Shown in pieces: positions 38,269 through 47,460 of a stretch of 64,000 nt of DNA. A program made the position numbers and the translations under genes. The DNA is from Berberis thunbergii. Lineage: Eukaryota; Streptophyta; Magnoliopsida; Ranunculales; Berberidaceae. Each line of letters starts with the position of its first letter. Position 1 is the stretch's first letter. Location: NCBI GenBank assembly GCA_003290165.1, contig QNQO01009144.1, forward strand, positions 1 to 64,000. Reading direction: 5' to 3'. The notes beneath the pieces are model-generated. The model made no database searches, was not told the DNA's origin, and worked only from the letters and a program-made list of their open reading frames with translations.

Positions 38269-41200
38269 TCAAGACTGTGCCTCGAACTCTGCGATCTTGC
38301 CCTGGAATTGCCATAGGTCACCTTCTTTCTCCCATGAGGCCTCACTGTTCGGTAGTCCCTTCCATCGAATGAGATACTCATTATAGCTTGGCACACCCCT
38401 CCGTCGGATGAGCCTCTTTGCCTCGATGCTTTCGATCTTTCGATCAAAGGAAGCCACGACCGCGGTTGGTGCCCGATGTGACTTGCCCCTCGTTGGATCT
38501 TCTTTATCACCATGGTAGGGCTTGAGCATGCTCACATGGAACACCGGATGAATCTTGAGTTTGGGCGGCAACTCAAGCTTGTAAGAAACTCTCCCGACCT
38601 TCCGTAGGACGGGAAATGGCCCCTCGTACTTCCGCACTAGTCCCTTGTGCACCGAGCGGAAGACCTTGAACTGTTGTGGCAGCAACTTGACCATGACCAT
38701 GTCGCCCACTTGGAACTCAAGAGGGCGTCTATGCTTGTCCGCCCACTTCTTCATCTTCTTAGACGCCTTGTCCAAGTATGCCTTCGTTATATCAAGCTGT
38801 TCATGCCACCCTCGTGCAAGCTTGTACACAGCGGGGCTGCTACCCGTGTAGCCCGACGCAACGGCTTGTGGAGTCAAGGGTTGCTGGCCCATGACGATCT
38901 CGAACGGACTTTGTTGCGTCGATTCGGACCGCTGCAAGTTGAATGAGAATTGAGCCACATCCATCAACTTGGCCCAATCCTTCTGGTTGGCACCCACAAA
39001 GTGCCTCAAGTATAGCTCTAACAAGGCATTCACCCTCTCTGTTTGCCCATCGCTTTGTGGGTGAAAGCTTGTTGAGAAGTGTAGACCCGAACCCAAGAGC
39101 TTGAATAACTCCGTCCAGAACTTTGCTGTGAACCTTGGGTCCCGATCACTTATGATGCTCCGAGGCAAGCCCCAATACTTCACCACATGTTGAAAGAACA
39201 ACTTGGCGGCTTGCTCGGCTGTGCAATCGCGTGGGGCAGGTATGAAAGTTCCATACTTGGAAAAGCGATCGACCACCACCATAATAGAGCCATACCCATC
39301 AGACTTGGGCAAGGCCGATATGAAATCCATCGATACACTCTCCCATGGCCTTTCCGGAATCGGCAAAGGTTGCAATAGTCCTGCCGGTACACGTTGCTCT
39401 ATCTTGTCTTGTTGGCACATAAGACAAGTCTTCACATAGGCCTCGATATCATCCCGCATATGAGGCCAATAGTAGTCTACCTCCAAGAGTGCCAATGTCC
39501 GCTGCATCCCCGGATGGCCAGCCCACATTGAGTCGTGACACTCCTTCATGATGTCTCGCCTAAGATTATCCCACTTAGGCACATAAATGCGACGGCCGAC
39601 GGTGTAGAGCACCCCATTCTCTACCCAAAACCGTCGAGTCTTCCCCTCCTTGGCCATCTCCATGAGTCCCTTGGCTAAGGGGTCTTGAGAAGTCCCCTCC
39701 TTGATCCGATCAAGAAGGTTGCTAGCGGCGCTACTTGCGCTAGCGAGCATGGCCTTTCGGCTGAGAGCATCAGCAACAACATTAGTTTTGCCCGGCTTGT
39801 ACTCCATGACATAATCGAACTCTGCTAAGAAATCTTGCCACCGAGCTTGTTTGCGTAGCTCTTCCAACTCTGGCGGTGCCATCCGATAAGGCACCATGGC
39901 TGGAGGCCTAGCCCCTGGCTCCAGCTCGATCATATGATCGACTTCCCTTCTTGGAGGAAGTCTCTTGGGTAGCTCTGGAGGCATGACATCTTCGTTGGCA
40001 TTCAAAACCGTAGCTACCTCCTTCGGAACCTCGCTGGGTTGAGGCCCATCTTCGATCAACATGGCCACAAATGTTGCTTGTCCCTTTTGCACGCCTTTCT
40101 TCACTTGAATGGCTGACAACATCTTGGCCTCCACGATTTCCCGAGTGACAGGGACAGAGCATGCTTCTCGATCCTTTGCAATAGTCATCGACCCGTCCCT
40201 TTCTAATGTCCATGGCTTCACCGTATCCATGAACTCCATGCCCAGCACCAATGAGAAGTCGTCCATCGTGACGACAGTCAGGTCCACCATCCCCTTCCAT
40301 TCGCCCAAATGAAGGGAGACGCCTCGTGCTACACCATGGATAGACACCGGTGCTGTGTTGACGGTCTTCAAGGTGCCTGGCTCCTTGGTGTACTGCATGC
40401 CCAACCTTGTTGCCTCCTTCAAAGCAACAAAGTTGTGCGTTGCACCCGTGTCGACGAGTGCCTTTGAAGCCTTGCCATTTACCTTGGCTTCCACAAACAT
40501 AAGAGCAGATTTCTTCGAACGGGGCAGCATACTTACCTTAGCCACGTTGCTTTGCTCCACCATAGCCTTGACGCTGCTTAGCAAGCGCAAAGTCCCCATT
40601 TGCGCCTCATCCCCCGATGATTCCCCGGACGATCCACTCTTGCCAGCGATCATCGCATTGAGCTTTTGTCGCTGTGGGCATTCCCTAGCCCAGTGCGGCC
40701 CTCCGCACAAGAAGCAGTCGCGGTTTTTCACCTTGCTATCTGAAAATGACTGCTTAGCTTTGTCCTTCCTCTCGAACTGCTTGCCGCCGCTGCTACTGCT
40801 ACTTCTTTCAGTGGGTTTTGCTCCCCCACCTTTTCCCTTGTTACCGCCGCCACTCATGTTGCCGCCCTTGTGGCTTTTCGAATCAGCCTTGTATTCGAAC
40901 AAGGATTCGGCAACTGCGATGGCCTCCGCAAGTGATTGAACATTGCGTCTCTTTAACTCTTGCTCAGCCCATCGTTGTAGTCCATCCATGAAGTAGATGA
41001 GTTGAGTCTTCTCCGGCATGTCCGAGACTTCAAGCATAAGAGAAGTAAACTGCTTAACATACTCTTTGATCGACCCCGTATGCTTTAGTCCACGCAGCCT
41101 CTTCATAGCAACTTCCTCCGCATTCTCCGGATAGAATTGCCGTTTGAAATCCGCCTTGAACTCGTCCCAAGTCTTGAGCGAGCAAAGACCTTTTTTGATA

Positions 41201-41838
41201 TCCGACTCACGCCTCCTCCACCAAAGGATGGCATCATCACCCAAGTACATGGTGACGGTGGTGATCTTGGACTCATCGTCGTCCAAGCGCATAGCGTTGA
41301 AATATTTTTCAACACTCCATAGGAAGTTGTCGAGTTCCCTAGCATCGCGCTTCCCATGGTACCTTGGCGGCTCGGGCACCTTCATCCTTGGTCCCTCTCG
41401 TACAGTAGCACTACCTGCCACAACCGCCTTGCATAGGTTGACGTCCGATTGCAAGGACTCAACCTGCTCCCGGATGGCTTGGAGCTGCCCCATCAGCGTG
41501 TCCTTTAGCTGGCTCATCTCGTTGCGCATGGCATCCGCAACTTGGTTGACAAGAAGTTGAGTCTCGTCCTTGGCTTCCACAGTACCAAGCTCAAGGTCAT
41601 GGACGCAGCTATCGAGTTGCTCGATATCCATAGTGACGCTAGTCAACGTCCCATTGAAGGACTCAACCTTCTGTTCCATCTCCCCAACGCTGTCTTGGAG
41701 ATCACCCACAGTCAGCTCCACCTTGGCCATACGATCCTCAAGCATGCTGGTCCGACTAGTCTTTCTTCCAGTCTCCTCGATCACGGACCCTACAATAGCA
41801 CTCTCTTTATTTCCCGACATGATCAGATTGCTCCGCAC
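38269..41838 (-). CDS. Gag-protease-integrase-chromodomain polyprotein, RT deleted
   Basis: A single 1189-codon frame (start 41838, or the second Met at 41820, MSGNKES). Order: coiled-coil Gag (residues about 40-130); Gag domain (PPRYHGKRDARELDNFLWSV); CCHC knuckle CFLCGGPHWARECPQR; protease KALVDTGATHNFV; linker MVPYRMAPPELEELRKQ; then directly ARWQDFLAEFDYVMEYKPGK, the very end of RNase H; integrase with the HHCC finger (CLMCQQDKIEQRVP) and core (VVVDRFSKYGTFI, SDRDPRFTAKFW, FHPQSDGQTERVN); chromodomain EYLIRWKGLPNSEASWEKE. About 430 residues covering RT and RNase H are missing with the frame kept. Chromodomains guide insertion to chromatin marks. No stop or shift, unlike the two Tat elements nearby. 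Confidence 0.93.
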   Translation of the reverse strand: MRSNLIMSGNKESAIVGSVIEETGRKTSRTSMLEDRMAKVELTVGDLQDSVGEMEQKVESFNGTLTSVTMDIEQLDSCVHDLELGTVEAKDETQLLVNQVADAMRNEMSQLKDTLMGQLQAIREQVESLQSDVNLCKAVVAGSATVREGPRMKVPEPPRYHGKRDARELDNFLWSVEKYFNAMRLDDDESKITTVTMYLGDDAILWWRRRESDIKKGLCSLKTWDEFKADFKRQFYPENAEEVAMKRLRGLKHTGSIKEYVKQFTSLMLEVSDMPEKTQLIYFMDGLQRWAEQELKRRNVQSLAEAIAVAESLFEYKADSKSHKGGNMSGGGNKGKGGGAKPTERSSSSSGGKQFERKDKAKQSFSDSKVKNRDCFLCGGPHWARECPQRQKLNAMIAGKSGSSGESSGDEAQMGTLRLLSSVKAMVEQSNVAKVSMLPRSKKSALMFVEAKVNGKASKALVDTGATHNFVALKEATRLGMQYTKEPGTLKTVNTAPVSIHGVARGVSLHLGEWKGMVDLTVVTMDDFSLVLGMEFMDTVKPWTLERDGSMTIAKDREACSVPVTREIVEAKMLSAIQVKKGVQKGQATFVAMLIEDGPQPSEVPKEVATVLNANEDVMPPELPKRLPPRREVDHMIELEPGARPPAMVPYRMAPPELEELRKQARWQDFLAEFDYVMEYKPGKTNVVADALSRKAMLASASSAASNLLDRIKEGTSQDPLAKGLMEMAKEGKTRRFWVENGVLYTVGRRIYVPKWDNLRRDIMKECHDSMWAGHPGMQRTLALLEVDYYWPHMRDDIEAYVKTCLMCQQDKIEQRVPAGLLQPLPIPERPWESVSMDFISALPKSDGYGSIMVVVDRFSKYGTFIPAPRDCTAEQAAKLFFQHVVKYWGLPRSIISDRDPRFTAKFWTELFKLLGSGLHFSTSFHPQSDGQTERVNALLELYLRHFVGANQKDWAKLMDVAQFSFNLQRSESTQQSPFEIVMGQQPLTPQAVASGYTGSSPAVYKLARGWHEQLDITKAYLDKASKKMKKWADKHRRPLEFQVGDMVMVKLLPQQFKVFRSVHKGLVRKYEGPFPVLRKVGRVSYKLELPPKLKIHPVFHVSMLKPYHGDKEDPTRGKSHRAPTAVVASFDRKIESIEAKRLIRRRGVPSYNEYLIRWKGLPNSEASWEKEGDLWQFQGKIAEFEAQS

Positions 41839-41905
41839 CTAACCTTCGTACACACAACAGCTAGCACAACACAACTTCAGCAAGACCGCCCCTACGATCG
41901 TCGCT

Positions 41906-41917
41906 GCTCTGATACCA
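41906..41917 (-). other. Primer binding site, initiator Met tRNA
   Basis: TGGTATCAGAGC on the minus strand, two bases after the 5' LTR, complementary to the 3' end of plant initiator tRNA-Met. Confidence 0.92.
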
Positions 41918-41919
41918 CG

Positions 41920-42427
41920 TGTCACGTGCTGACCTTTTTCCCTTGGCTAACACGCTGCCTACTAGCGTCACACTCCCGTCGGACTAACTAGTCAAGGCAC
42001 TTCGATGCTTGGCTAATGCTAAGTGTTGCTACGAAAGCTTAAGTGAGGAAAATGCTAAGGCACAAGTGTTTAAGCTTTTGAAAGAATGCTTTGTATTGCT
42101 TGAGAGAGTTGTACAAATGCTTGATGATATGTACAAATGAATGCCAAGGCCTATTTATAGGCCCTTAAAGTCCTAGAGGCTTCTAGCCTAGAACCTCCCA
42201 CAATCCTCCATCAAAGGAGTATTCTCTATGCTTCTAGAAAGTTCCCACCTCCAAAGGAACTAGAAATTACAAGGAGGCTTCTAGAAAATACTACACAAGT
42301 TTGTACAAGGGTGTTCTAGATTCATCCATGCTAGAACACTCTAGAGAAAGCAAATTTAGAATGTCCAAGAGCACTCTAGAACCTTCCGGAGGCATCTAGA
42401 GAAATCTATGCTAGATGGCTTGTGACA
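41920..42427 (-). repeat. 5' LTR of chromovirus
   Basis: 508 bp, same length and near-identical sequence as 37730-38237. Differences seen include ACAAATGC against ACAAGTGC and TATAGGCCC against TATAGACCC. Confidence 0.95.
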
Positions 42428-43793
42428 AATTAGTGTCCTCCAAGCATGTATATGACATTGTGATTTGCGAATGAATTTGGTGGTTGTTCAATTTCTACTT
42501 TTGCTGCACTTGGCATAGGCATCGAGAGAGCTTGGCACGGTTTGTATTTTTCTTGTACATAAGGTTATGATTGCTCTCTTATGAATTGGAAAATGGTAAC
42601 AATGTTGAATAAATAAGGAATAGTTTCAATTGTGTCTCCCTGGTGAAGAAGTGCATTGTAAAATAAAACTAGACAATCCAACCATTGACATTACTGCTTG
42701 TTTTGTATTTATTTAGATGTTTGATGCACTTATTTCACACCAAAATACGAAAAATTCATATACTAGCCACTTCCGATAAATATACTGCAAGTCCAGGGAT
42801 GTGAACAAGTTAGGAACATAGCAGAGTAGTTCAATATAGGTTTATCGAACATATAGGAGTTTTAGTTTGTGTCTTGCTACTGGCTTGATCCAATGAAAGA
42901 AACACAATAAAACCAAAAGCACCAAAATGAGAGTCTTTCAAGGCTTGAACTTAACAGAGCCAATCGCTAAGTCGCTAACCAACTGAGCCAGAGCAGACGT
43001 TCATAATAAAGGAGCTAGAGTTGGTAACCATGGGAGCACAGATTTGAGGCAAATTCACCCCAACAGAACATCCTAGTTAGCCCTACTTATTTTCAAGAAG
43101 ATGTGGGCAGAAATTGTCGTTACAAAATCATGTTAAGGCTATTATTGGAATAATTTTTTACTCAGCACCTCTCTGTTGCTTACTCCAATCAGAAGTAAAA
43201 CTTATAATCAGAACTAAAAACAAACACTCTAAATAAGGTGGTTCACTTCTTATTAAGACTTCTAACTCCATTCAGAAGCAAAAACAAACACCCTCTAAAT
43301 TTCACTTTGGCAATTTGTGGACACATTCTTATCAGCTTTTGAAAGTACCATTTTGAGGTGAAGGTTACTCTTTTCAGGTTTGTTTGTTTGTTTGTTTTTC
43401 CATTTCTTTGCAATGGAATATTCAACCTTGTCTCGGAAAAAAAAGATAAGAAAATGTATGTAATAACATTAGAAATACAATTGAGCCACAACTTGTTTCT
43501 CGCGGTGGTTGGACATCTTGGTCCACAAGTGATTTACAAAATATTAATGCTGATCATTGTATTAAAATGCAAACAATTATTCCCTCCCTGGCACACCCTG
43601 TATGTTGAGATATAATATGAACCATGACCAATAGCTACCCACCGATTGTTCTGATTGGTTGGCCATGGATGATGCATGATTGATAGATGGATGGTTAAGT
43701 GACTGCGTTGTATTGTTGACATTGTATCGTTATCACCAACCTCAACCCTGCACCCCCTTGCCATTTCTTTCTTTTTCATCACCACAACATAAC
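42428..43793. other. Intergenic region upstream of the BSP-family gene
   Basis: AT-rich. Near 42960-43010 the minus strand has GGCTCAGTTGGTTAGCG and TTCAAGCC, like the A and B boxes of a tRNA-derived SINE (weak). Near 43335-43370 a short stretch (TTTTGAGGTGAAGGTTACTC) matches GRDP intron 6 at about 35905 and its copy at 47905. Confidence 0.4.
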
Positions 43794-44651
43794 ATGGAGG
43801 AGGAGGAGAACCACCATGTCCTCCAACCTCTTATCCAATCTACTATATCCACACCGGCAACTTCTGGCTTCTGTACTCGTACAACAACCTTATTATCTTA
43901 CGACACCTCCAACATTCTCATTCGTGTTTTTCTAGTTCTCTTCCTTGCCATGATATCTGTCTGGGCTAATTTTGAGGCATCTAAAGGCTTTGAAATAGCC
44001 ATAATCAATGATGTTAGCAGTACCATGTTCGGGCATTGGTTTGACCTCTTCTTTGTCCGAAATGGCAGAGCCATTCAAATTGTGCTTAATGCTAGCCATT
44101 TTGCACAAACAATTCTCTACCCTCCGGCTGCTGCTGACCAACAGAAAAAGTTAGTTCACAGAGTCACCGTAAGACTCACTGCCACTGGTCAGCAGAATAT
44201 GTCAAACCCAACTGTTGTCGTAAAATCAAATGGTAACCATGAGTATGAACTTCAATTTAGCTCCTCAGTGATGGAGGGACCAAATGTTAAAAAGGCAATG
44301 GTGTCTGCATTCCAACGAGGGATGACACACATATGGCTTTGGGATGCAGAGGGTGCTGCACCGAAATCTGTAATAGATGGTATAGTAGAGTATGTCACCA
44401 CCCTTGCTGCCGGCTCCATGCCTCCGGTGTTGCCACAATGTGATGACCATGTTTCCTACTGCTGGAAGGATAAAGACCATATGGCTGTGGCTAAGTTTTT
44501 GAGCTATTGTGAGAAGAGGAGAGGTGGATTCATCCGACGGTTGAACCAAGCCATGCAGAATCATTGGGATGAACAAATGGTGGATGATGCACTTGGATTG
44601 GTGACAGGTAAGCAGATGTGTTCAGAAGCCTATTATCAATCTTCAGGTTAA
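43794..44651 (+). CDS. Plant basic secretory protein family protein, HExxH lost
   Basis: Single exon, 285 residues from MEEEENHH; an upstream in-frame ATG at 43680 would add an unlikely 38-residue leader. The N-terminus has a membrane segment (ILIRVFLVLFLAMISVWANF, about residues 55-75) instead of a plain signal peptide, suggesting a type II membrane protein. The rest follows the BSP fold (PF04450): FQRGMTHIWLWDAEGAAPKSVIDGIVEYV-type block, then VAKFLSYCEKRRGGFIRRLN. Most BSPs have HEMTHxWQW, a zinc-metallopeptidase HExxH; here it is RGMTH, so the first His and the catalytic Glu are missing. It resembles the divergent membrane-anchored subgroup that I associate with Arabidopsis At2g42900. Likely non-proteolytic; role unknown. 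Confidence 0.85.
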   Translation: MEEEENHHVLQPLIQSTISTPATSGFCTRTTTLLSYDTSNILIRVFLVLFLAMISVWANFEASKGFEIAIINDVSSTMFGHWFDLFFVRNGRAIQIVLNASHFAQTILYPPAAADQQKKLVHRVTVRLTATGQQNMSNPTVVVKSNGNHEYELQFSSSVMEGPNVKKAMVSAFQRGMTHIWLWDAEGAAPKSVIDGIVEYVTTLAAGSMPPVLPQCDDHVSYCWKDKDHMAVAKFLSYCEKRRGGFIRRLNQAMQNHWDEQMVDDALGLVTGKQMCSEAYYQSSG

Positions 44652-45033
44652 TTTGGCAATAAATTGCAACCATTGAATATCTATGTTCCACCAAATGACA
44701 AACGTTGACAGTTTTAAGGATGGATGCATATTCTAGTGGCTTTTATCATCAACTTAATTGCCTCCTGTATGTGCCTTTGCTTGTTTTGGTTATGTGTGCA
44801 TCTCAAGCCATGTCCCTCCCCTCCAAGAGACTTCTGAGTTATCCATGGCTGAGGGGCATGTGCTGTGGATCAGTATGGGCGAGTGTGTACAAGGACTACG
44901 CAGAGAATGAAAAGTGCCTCAACGTATTTAGTGTCAACATCGACTTTGTACTCTTCCATCAACATTAAAAATCAACCATATAAACCAAGTGTCAATGGAT
45001 TTGCAGACTTTACCAATGAAGAGTAGTTTGTAG
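44652..45033 (+). other. 3' flank of the BSP-family gene
   Basis: An 87-codon ORF at 44705-44968 begins 54 bp after the stop and has a hydrophobic N-terminus, but no recognisable domain. More likely 3' UTR or a chance ORF than a gene. Confidence 0.35.
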
Positions 45034-45364
45034 CATGTTGTAGTGGGTACCAAAGAAGGTTCATTTAGATACCAGTGTGTATATATATTCACAGCTCTTA
45101 AATTCATCAGTAATCTCCCTGGTCGTTGACATGCTCACACTCATCAATCCATTCGCTCTTATTGAAGCACAGTTATAATAACTGTTCTATTGCTTACTGG
45201 TGTGTTTCTTTATAGCTACCTAGCCCACGTTCTATGTAACTGGTGTCCATGTTTCTGTGGTATATTTGTTGTAACTGCTCTGGGTGTTTATGATATATAA
45301 ACCTCATGCAATGTGTTTAATGATATGCAATAATCAAAAGCAATTACTTCTCTCAAAACTGTCA

Positions 45365-45377
45365 TGGTATCAGAGCA
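45365..45377 (+). other. Copia primer binding site, initiator Met tRNA
   Basis: TGGTATCAGAGCA immediately after the presumed LTR end CTGTCA, complementary to initiator tRNA-Met. Confidence 0.88.
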
Positions 45378-45449
45378 GTAACGACTCCAGCGAGTTCTTT
45401 TTTTTTCTCTTCTCTTGATCCATAACCCCTCTTGATAACATTCTGCATC

Positions 45450-46655
45450 ATGGCTGAAAGCACAACCAACAAAACCAATGTTTCTCTCATTTCTTCTACT
45501 CCTTGCTTTGATGGAATTATCGCCATTAATGTCACTGCCCAACTACCTATCAAATTGAACAGCAACAACTTTCCCTCCTGGAAAGCACAATTTGACGCCC
45601 TACTATATGGTTATAACCTCATGGGATTTCTTGATGGGAATAAGACATGCCCATCCAAGGAAATTATTGCCGAAGATGGAACATCTATGTCAAATCCAGA
45701 TTTTGCTATTTGGACTAGGCAAGATAAATTGCTCCTTCATGCAGTCCTTGCATCTCTTTCAGAAGGAGTTGTGCCTTTGATTGCTGCTGCTACTTCTTCC
45801 CGTGATGTTTGGGTAAAACTCCACAAGCTTTACGCTAACAAATCCAGATCACGGGTAATGAATCTCAAGGAGAAACTTAATCACTTGCAACACCAGTTCT
45901 GTTGCAGAGTATCTTCAAACCATCAAGGGAATTGCTGATGAGCTAGCTCTCATTGATACTCATTTAAGTGATGATGATCTGACTATTTTTGCTCTCAATG
46001 GCCTTGGCAACAGCTTTAAGGAGATTTCTGCTGCAATAAGAGCCCGAGACACTCTTGTTTCGTTTGAAGAACTTCATGACAAGCTGGTAGAACATGAAGC
46101 CTTCTTGAAAAGAGAAGAGTCACGTGGTGGCTTAAATGTAACTGTGAACAGTACTCGTACAAGTTTTGGCAACCATCAATCTCGATATGGCAATGGGCAG
46201 AATGGAAATGGACAAAGTAATAATGGGAAAAGGCTCTTTAACAACCGAAATCACCAAGGAAGGAAGTTCAACAATAATGGTAACAATCAGTCTCAATCCA
46301 ATGTTGTCTGTCAATTTTGTCAAAAAAAAGGGCACACTGCTAGACAATGCTATACAGCCAAGAGGCTCATGCAACAACAGCCAGAGGTTCATCAAACCTC
46401 TCTTGGGCACTCGTCTTCTTCAAACTGGATTGTGGACTCTGGCGCTTCTCATCATGTTACTGGGGATCTAACTAATCTTCCTCACCACAAGCCTTATGAA
46501 GGTCCTGACGACATTCTCTTGGGTGATGGTTCAGGCCTCAACATTACTCACACTGGTTCTTCTACACTCCCTACTACTTCTAAGTCTTTTTGTTTGGCTA
46601 ATGTGTTATGTGTTCCTTCAATTAAGCAAAACTTAATCTCTGTTTCTAAGTCAAT
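45450..46655 (+). pseudogene. Copia Gag-protease fragment
   Basis: Starts MAESTTNKTNVS at 45450. The UBN2-type Gag reads LPIKLNSNNFPSWKAQFDA, and a frame change near 45885 separates EKLNHLQ from VAEYLQTIKGIADELALI. The Asn/Gly-rich linker precedes a CCHC knuckle, CQFCQKKGHTARQC, and protease WIVDSGASHHVTGD. It ends near KQNLISVSK where the element is truncated. Confidence 0.87.
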
Positions 46656-46705
46656 GGGGTCAGTCAATGATGCAAACAGAAAGAAACTCTGGTTTAGTAT
46701 ATATA

Positions 46706-47004
46706 TATATATATATTAATTAAATTTTTTTTATTGGGTCAATGACCTTTTTTATTTATTTATTAATCCATGCCCGAAGGCTACATGACTGACCCTATAG
46801 GATTAACCAAATCAGGCCTGAAGGTCCATCGCCTCCGCCTTACATGAAGACTCGCTTTCGCTTCGCTCCGGTCTAGTCCATCTAAGCAGGGCAATGTGCT
46901 TTTAATAATCGGGCGAAAACTCACAAAATCCTGATGAGTCTCAAACCCGCAACCTCTCACAAGGAGAGTGGATGTCCGACCAACTGAGCTACAATTGGTG
47001 GACA
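46706..47004 (-). mobile_element. tRNA-derived SINE with target duplication
   Basis: The minus-strand head has an A box in GTAGCTCAGTTGGTCGGAC (about 46990) and a B box in GCGGGTTTGAGACTC (about 46950), spaced as in a tRNA. The 3' end is A/T-rich near 46725. The 14-bp repeat GTTTAGTATATATA flanks both sides (46692, 47005). It lacks tRNA acceptor pairing, so it is a SINE and not a tRNA gene. Confidence 0.8.
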
Positions 47005-47250
47005 GTTTAGTATATATACACTACATAGCCATATTATCACTATCTAAATGAACCAGGTTTAGCAAACATACCATTAGCAGTTGTGCAGAACCTCTCTTGG
47101 CAAACCCTGCATACTGCTTCCCCAATCAAAATTTTCAAATCACTGCAACGTTCCATACAGAAATGGGCTGCTCAATTAATAGTCACTTGTATCACAAGGT
47201 GCAATGGGGTGCATGCTTAGAAATCATATCAAACATTTTATTATACTTAC

Positions 47251-47363
47251 ATGAAGCATTCAACACTTGACGCCTGATTGCAGAACAGACGGGTAAAGTC
47301 TGTGTCGAGTTTAGCCATCCTCTTCTTTGGTGCAGGCTTGGCTCTTGACCTGCACTTCCCCAC
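47251..47363 (-). pseudogene. Relic first exon of transcription elongation factor ELF1/ELOF1
   Basis: Translates as GKCRSRAKPAPKKRMAKLD, then TDFTRLFCNQASSVEC. This matches the highly conserved start of plant ELOF1, a small zinc-ribbon factor that travels with RNA polymerase II. The start Met codon is GTG, and the first zinc Cys of the CPFCN motif is replaced (RLFCN). A GTAAGT donor follows at 47250, so this is an exon copy rather than a retrocopy. No further exon found. Confidence 0.75.
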
Positions 47364-47460
47364 TGCAGCAACATACTCAAGTTCTCCTAATCTGTGGACA
47401 AACAGGGTGTGGATGGGATTATCAGGAAAACAGAAGCAAGAAAACAAACCAATGCTCTAA

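Larger units (their letters stand above)
37730..42427 (-). mobile_element. Young RT-less chromovirus (Ty3 LTR retrotransposon)
   Basis: 4.7 kb element with 508-bp LTRs at 37730-38237 and 41920-42427. I see only about three mismatches between them. Flanked by AATT on both sides (37726-37729, 42428-42431). The minus-strand order is LTR, tRNA-iMet PBS, one open gag-protease-integrase-chromodomain frame, polypurine tract, LTR. Reverse transcriptase and nearly all of RNase H are absent, so it must have been mobilised in trans if the deletion predates insertion. It sits between GRDP and the BSP gene, disrupting neither. Confidence 0.93.
45034..46691 (+). mobile_element. Truncated copia retrotransposon (5' LTR, gag, start of protease)
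   Basis: A probable 5' LTR (about 45034-45364, TGTTGTAG ... ACTGTCA, with TATATAAACC near 45293) is followed directly by PBS TGGTATCAGAGCA (45365-45377). Gag and the first part of protease follow, then similarity stops at about 46655 and a SINE lies 50 bp on. The rest of pol and the 3' LTR are absent. The gag and protease type (WIVDSGASHHVTGD) fits the Ale/Retrofit copia lineage. Confidence 0.8.

Noticed and set aside
39000..41842. Plus-strand ORFs of 60-194 codons
   Set aside because: Antisense shadows of the chromovirus polyprotein.
46940..47004. tRNA gene on the minus strand
   Set aside because: A and B boxes are present but the acceptor stem does not pair, and the segment is followed by an AT-rich tail and flanked by a 14-bp duplication, so it is a SINE.
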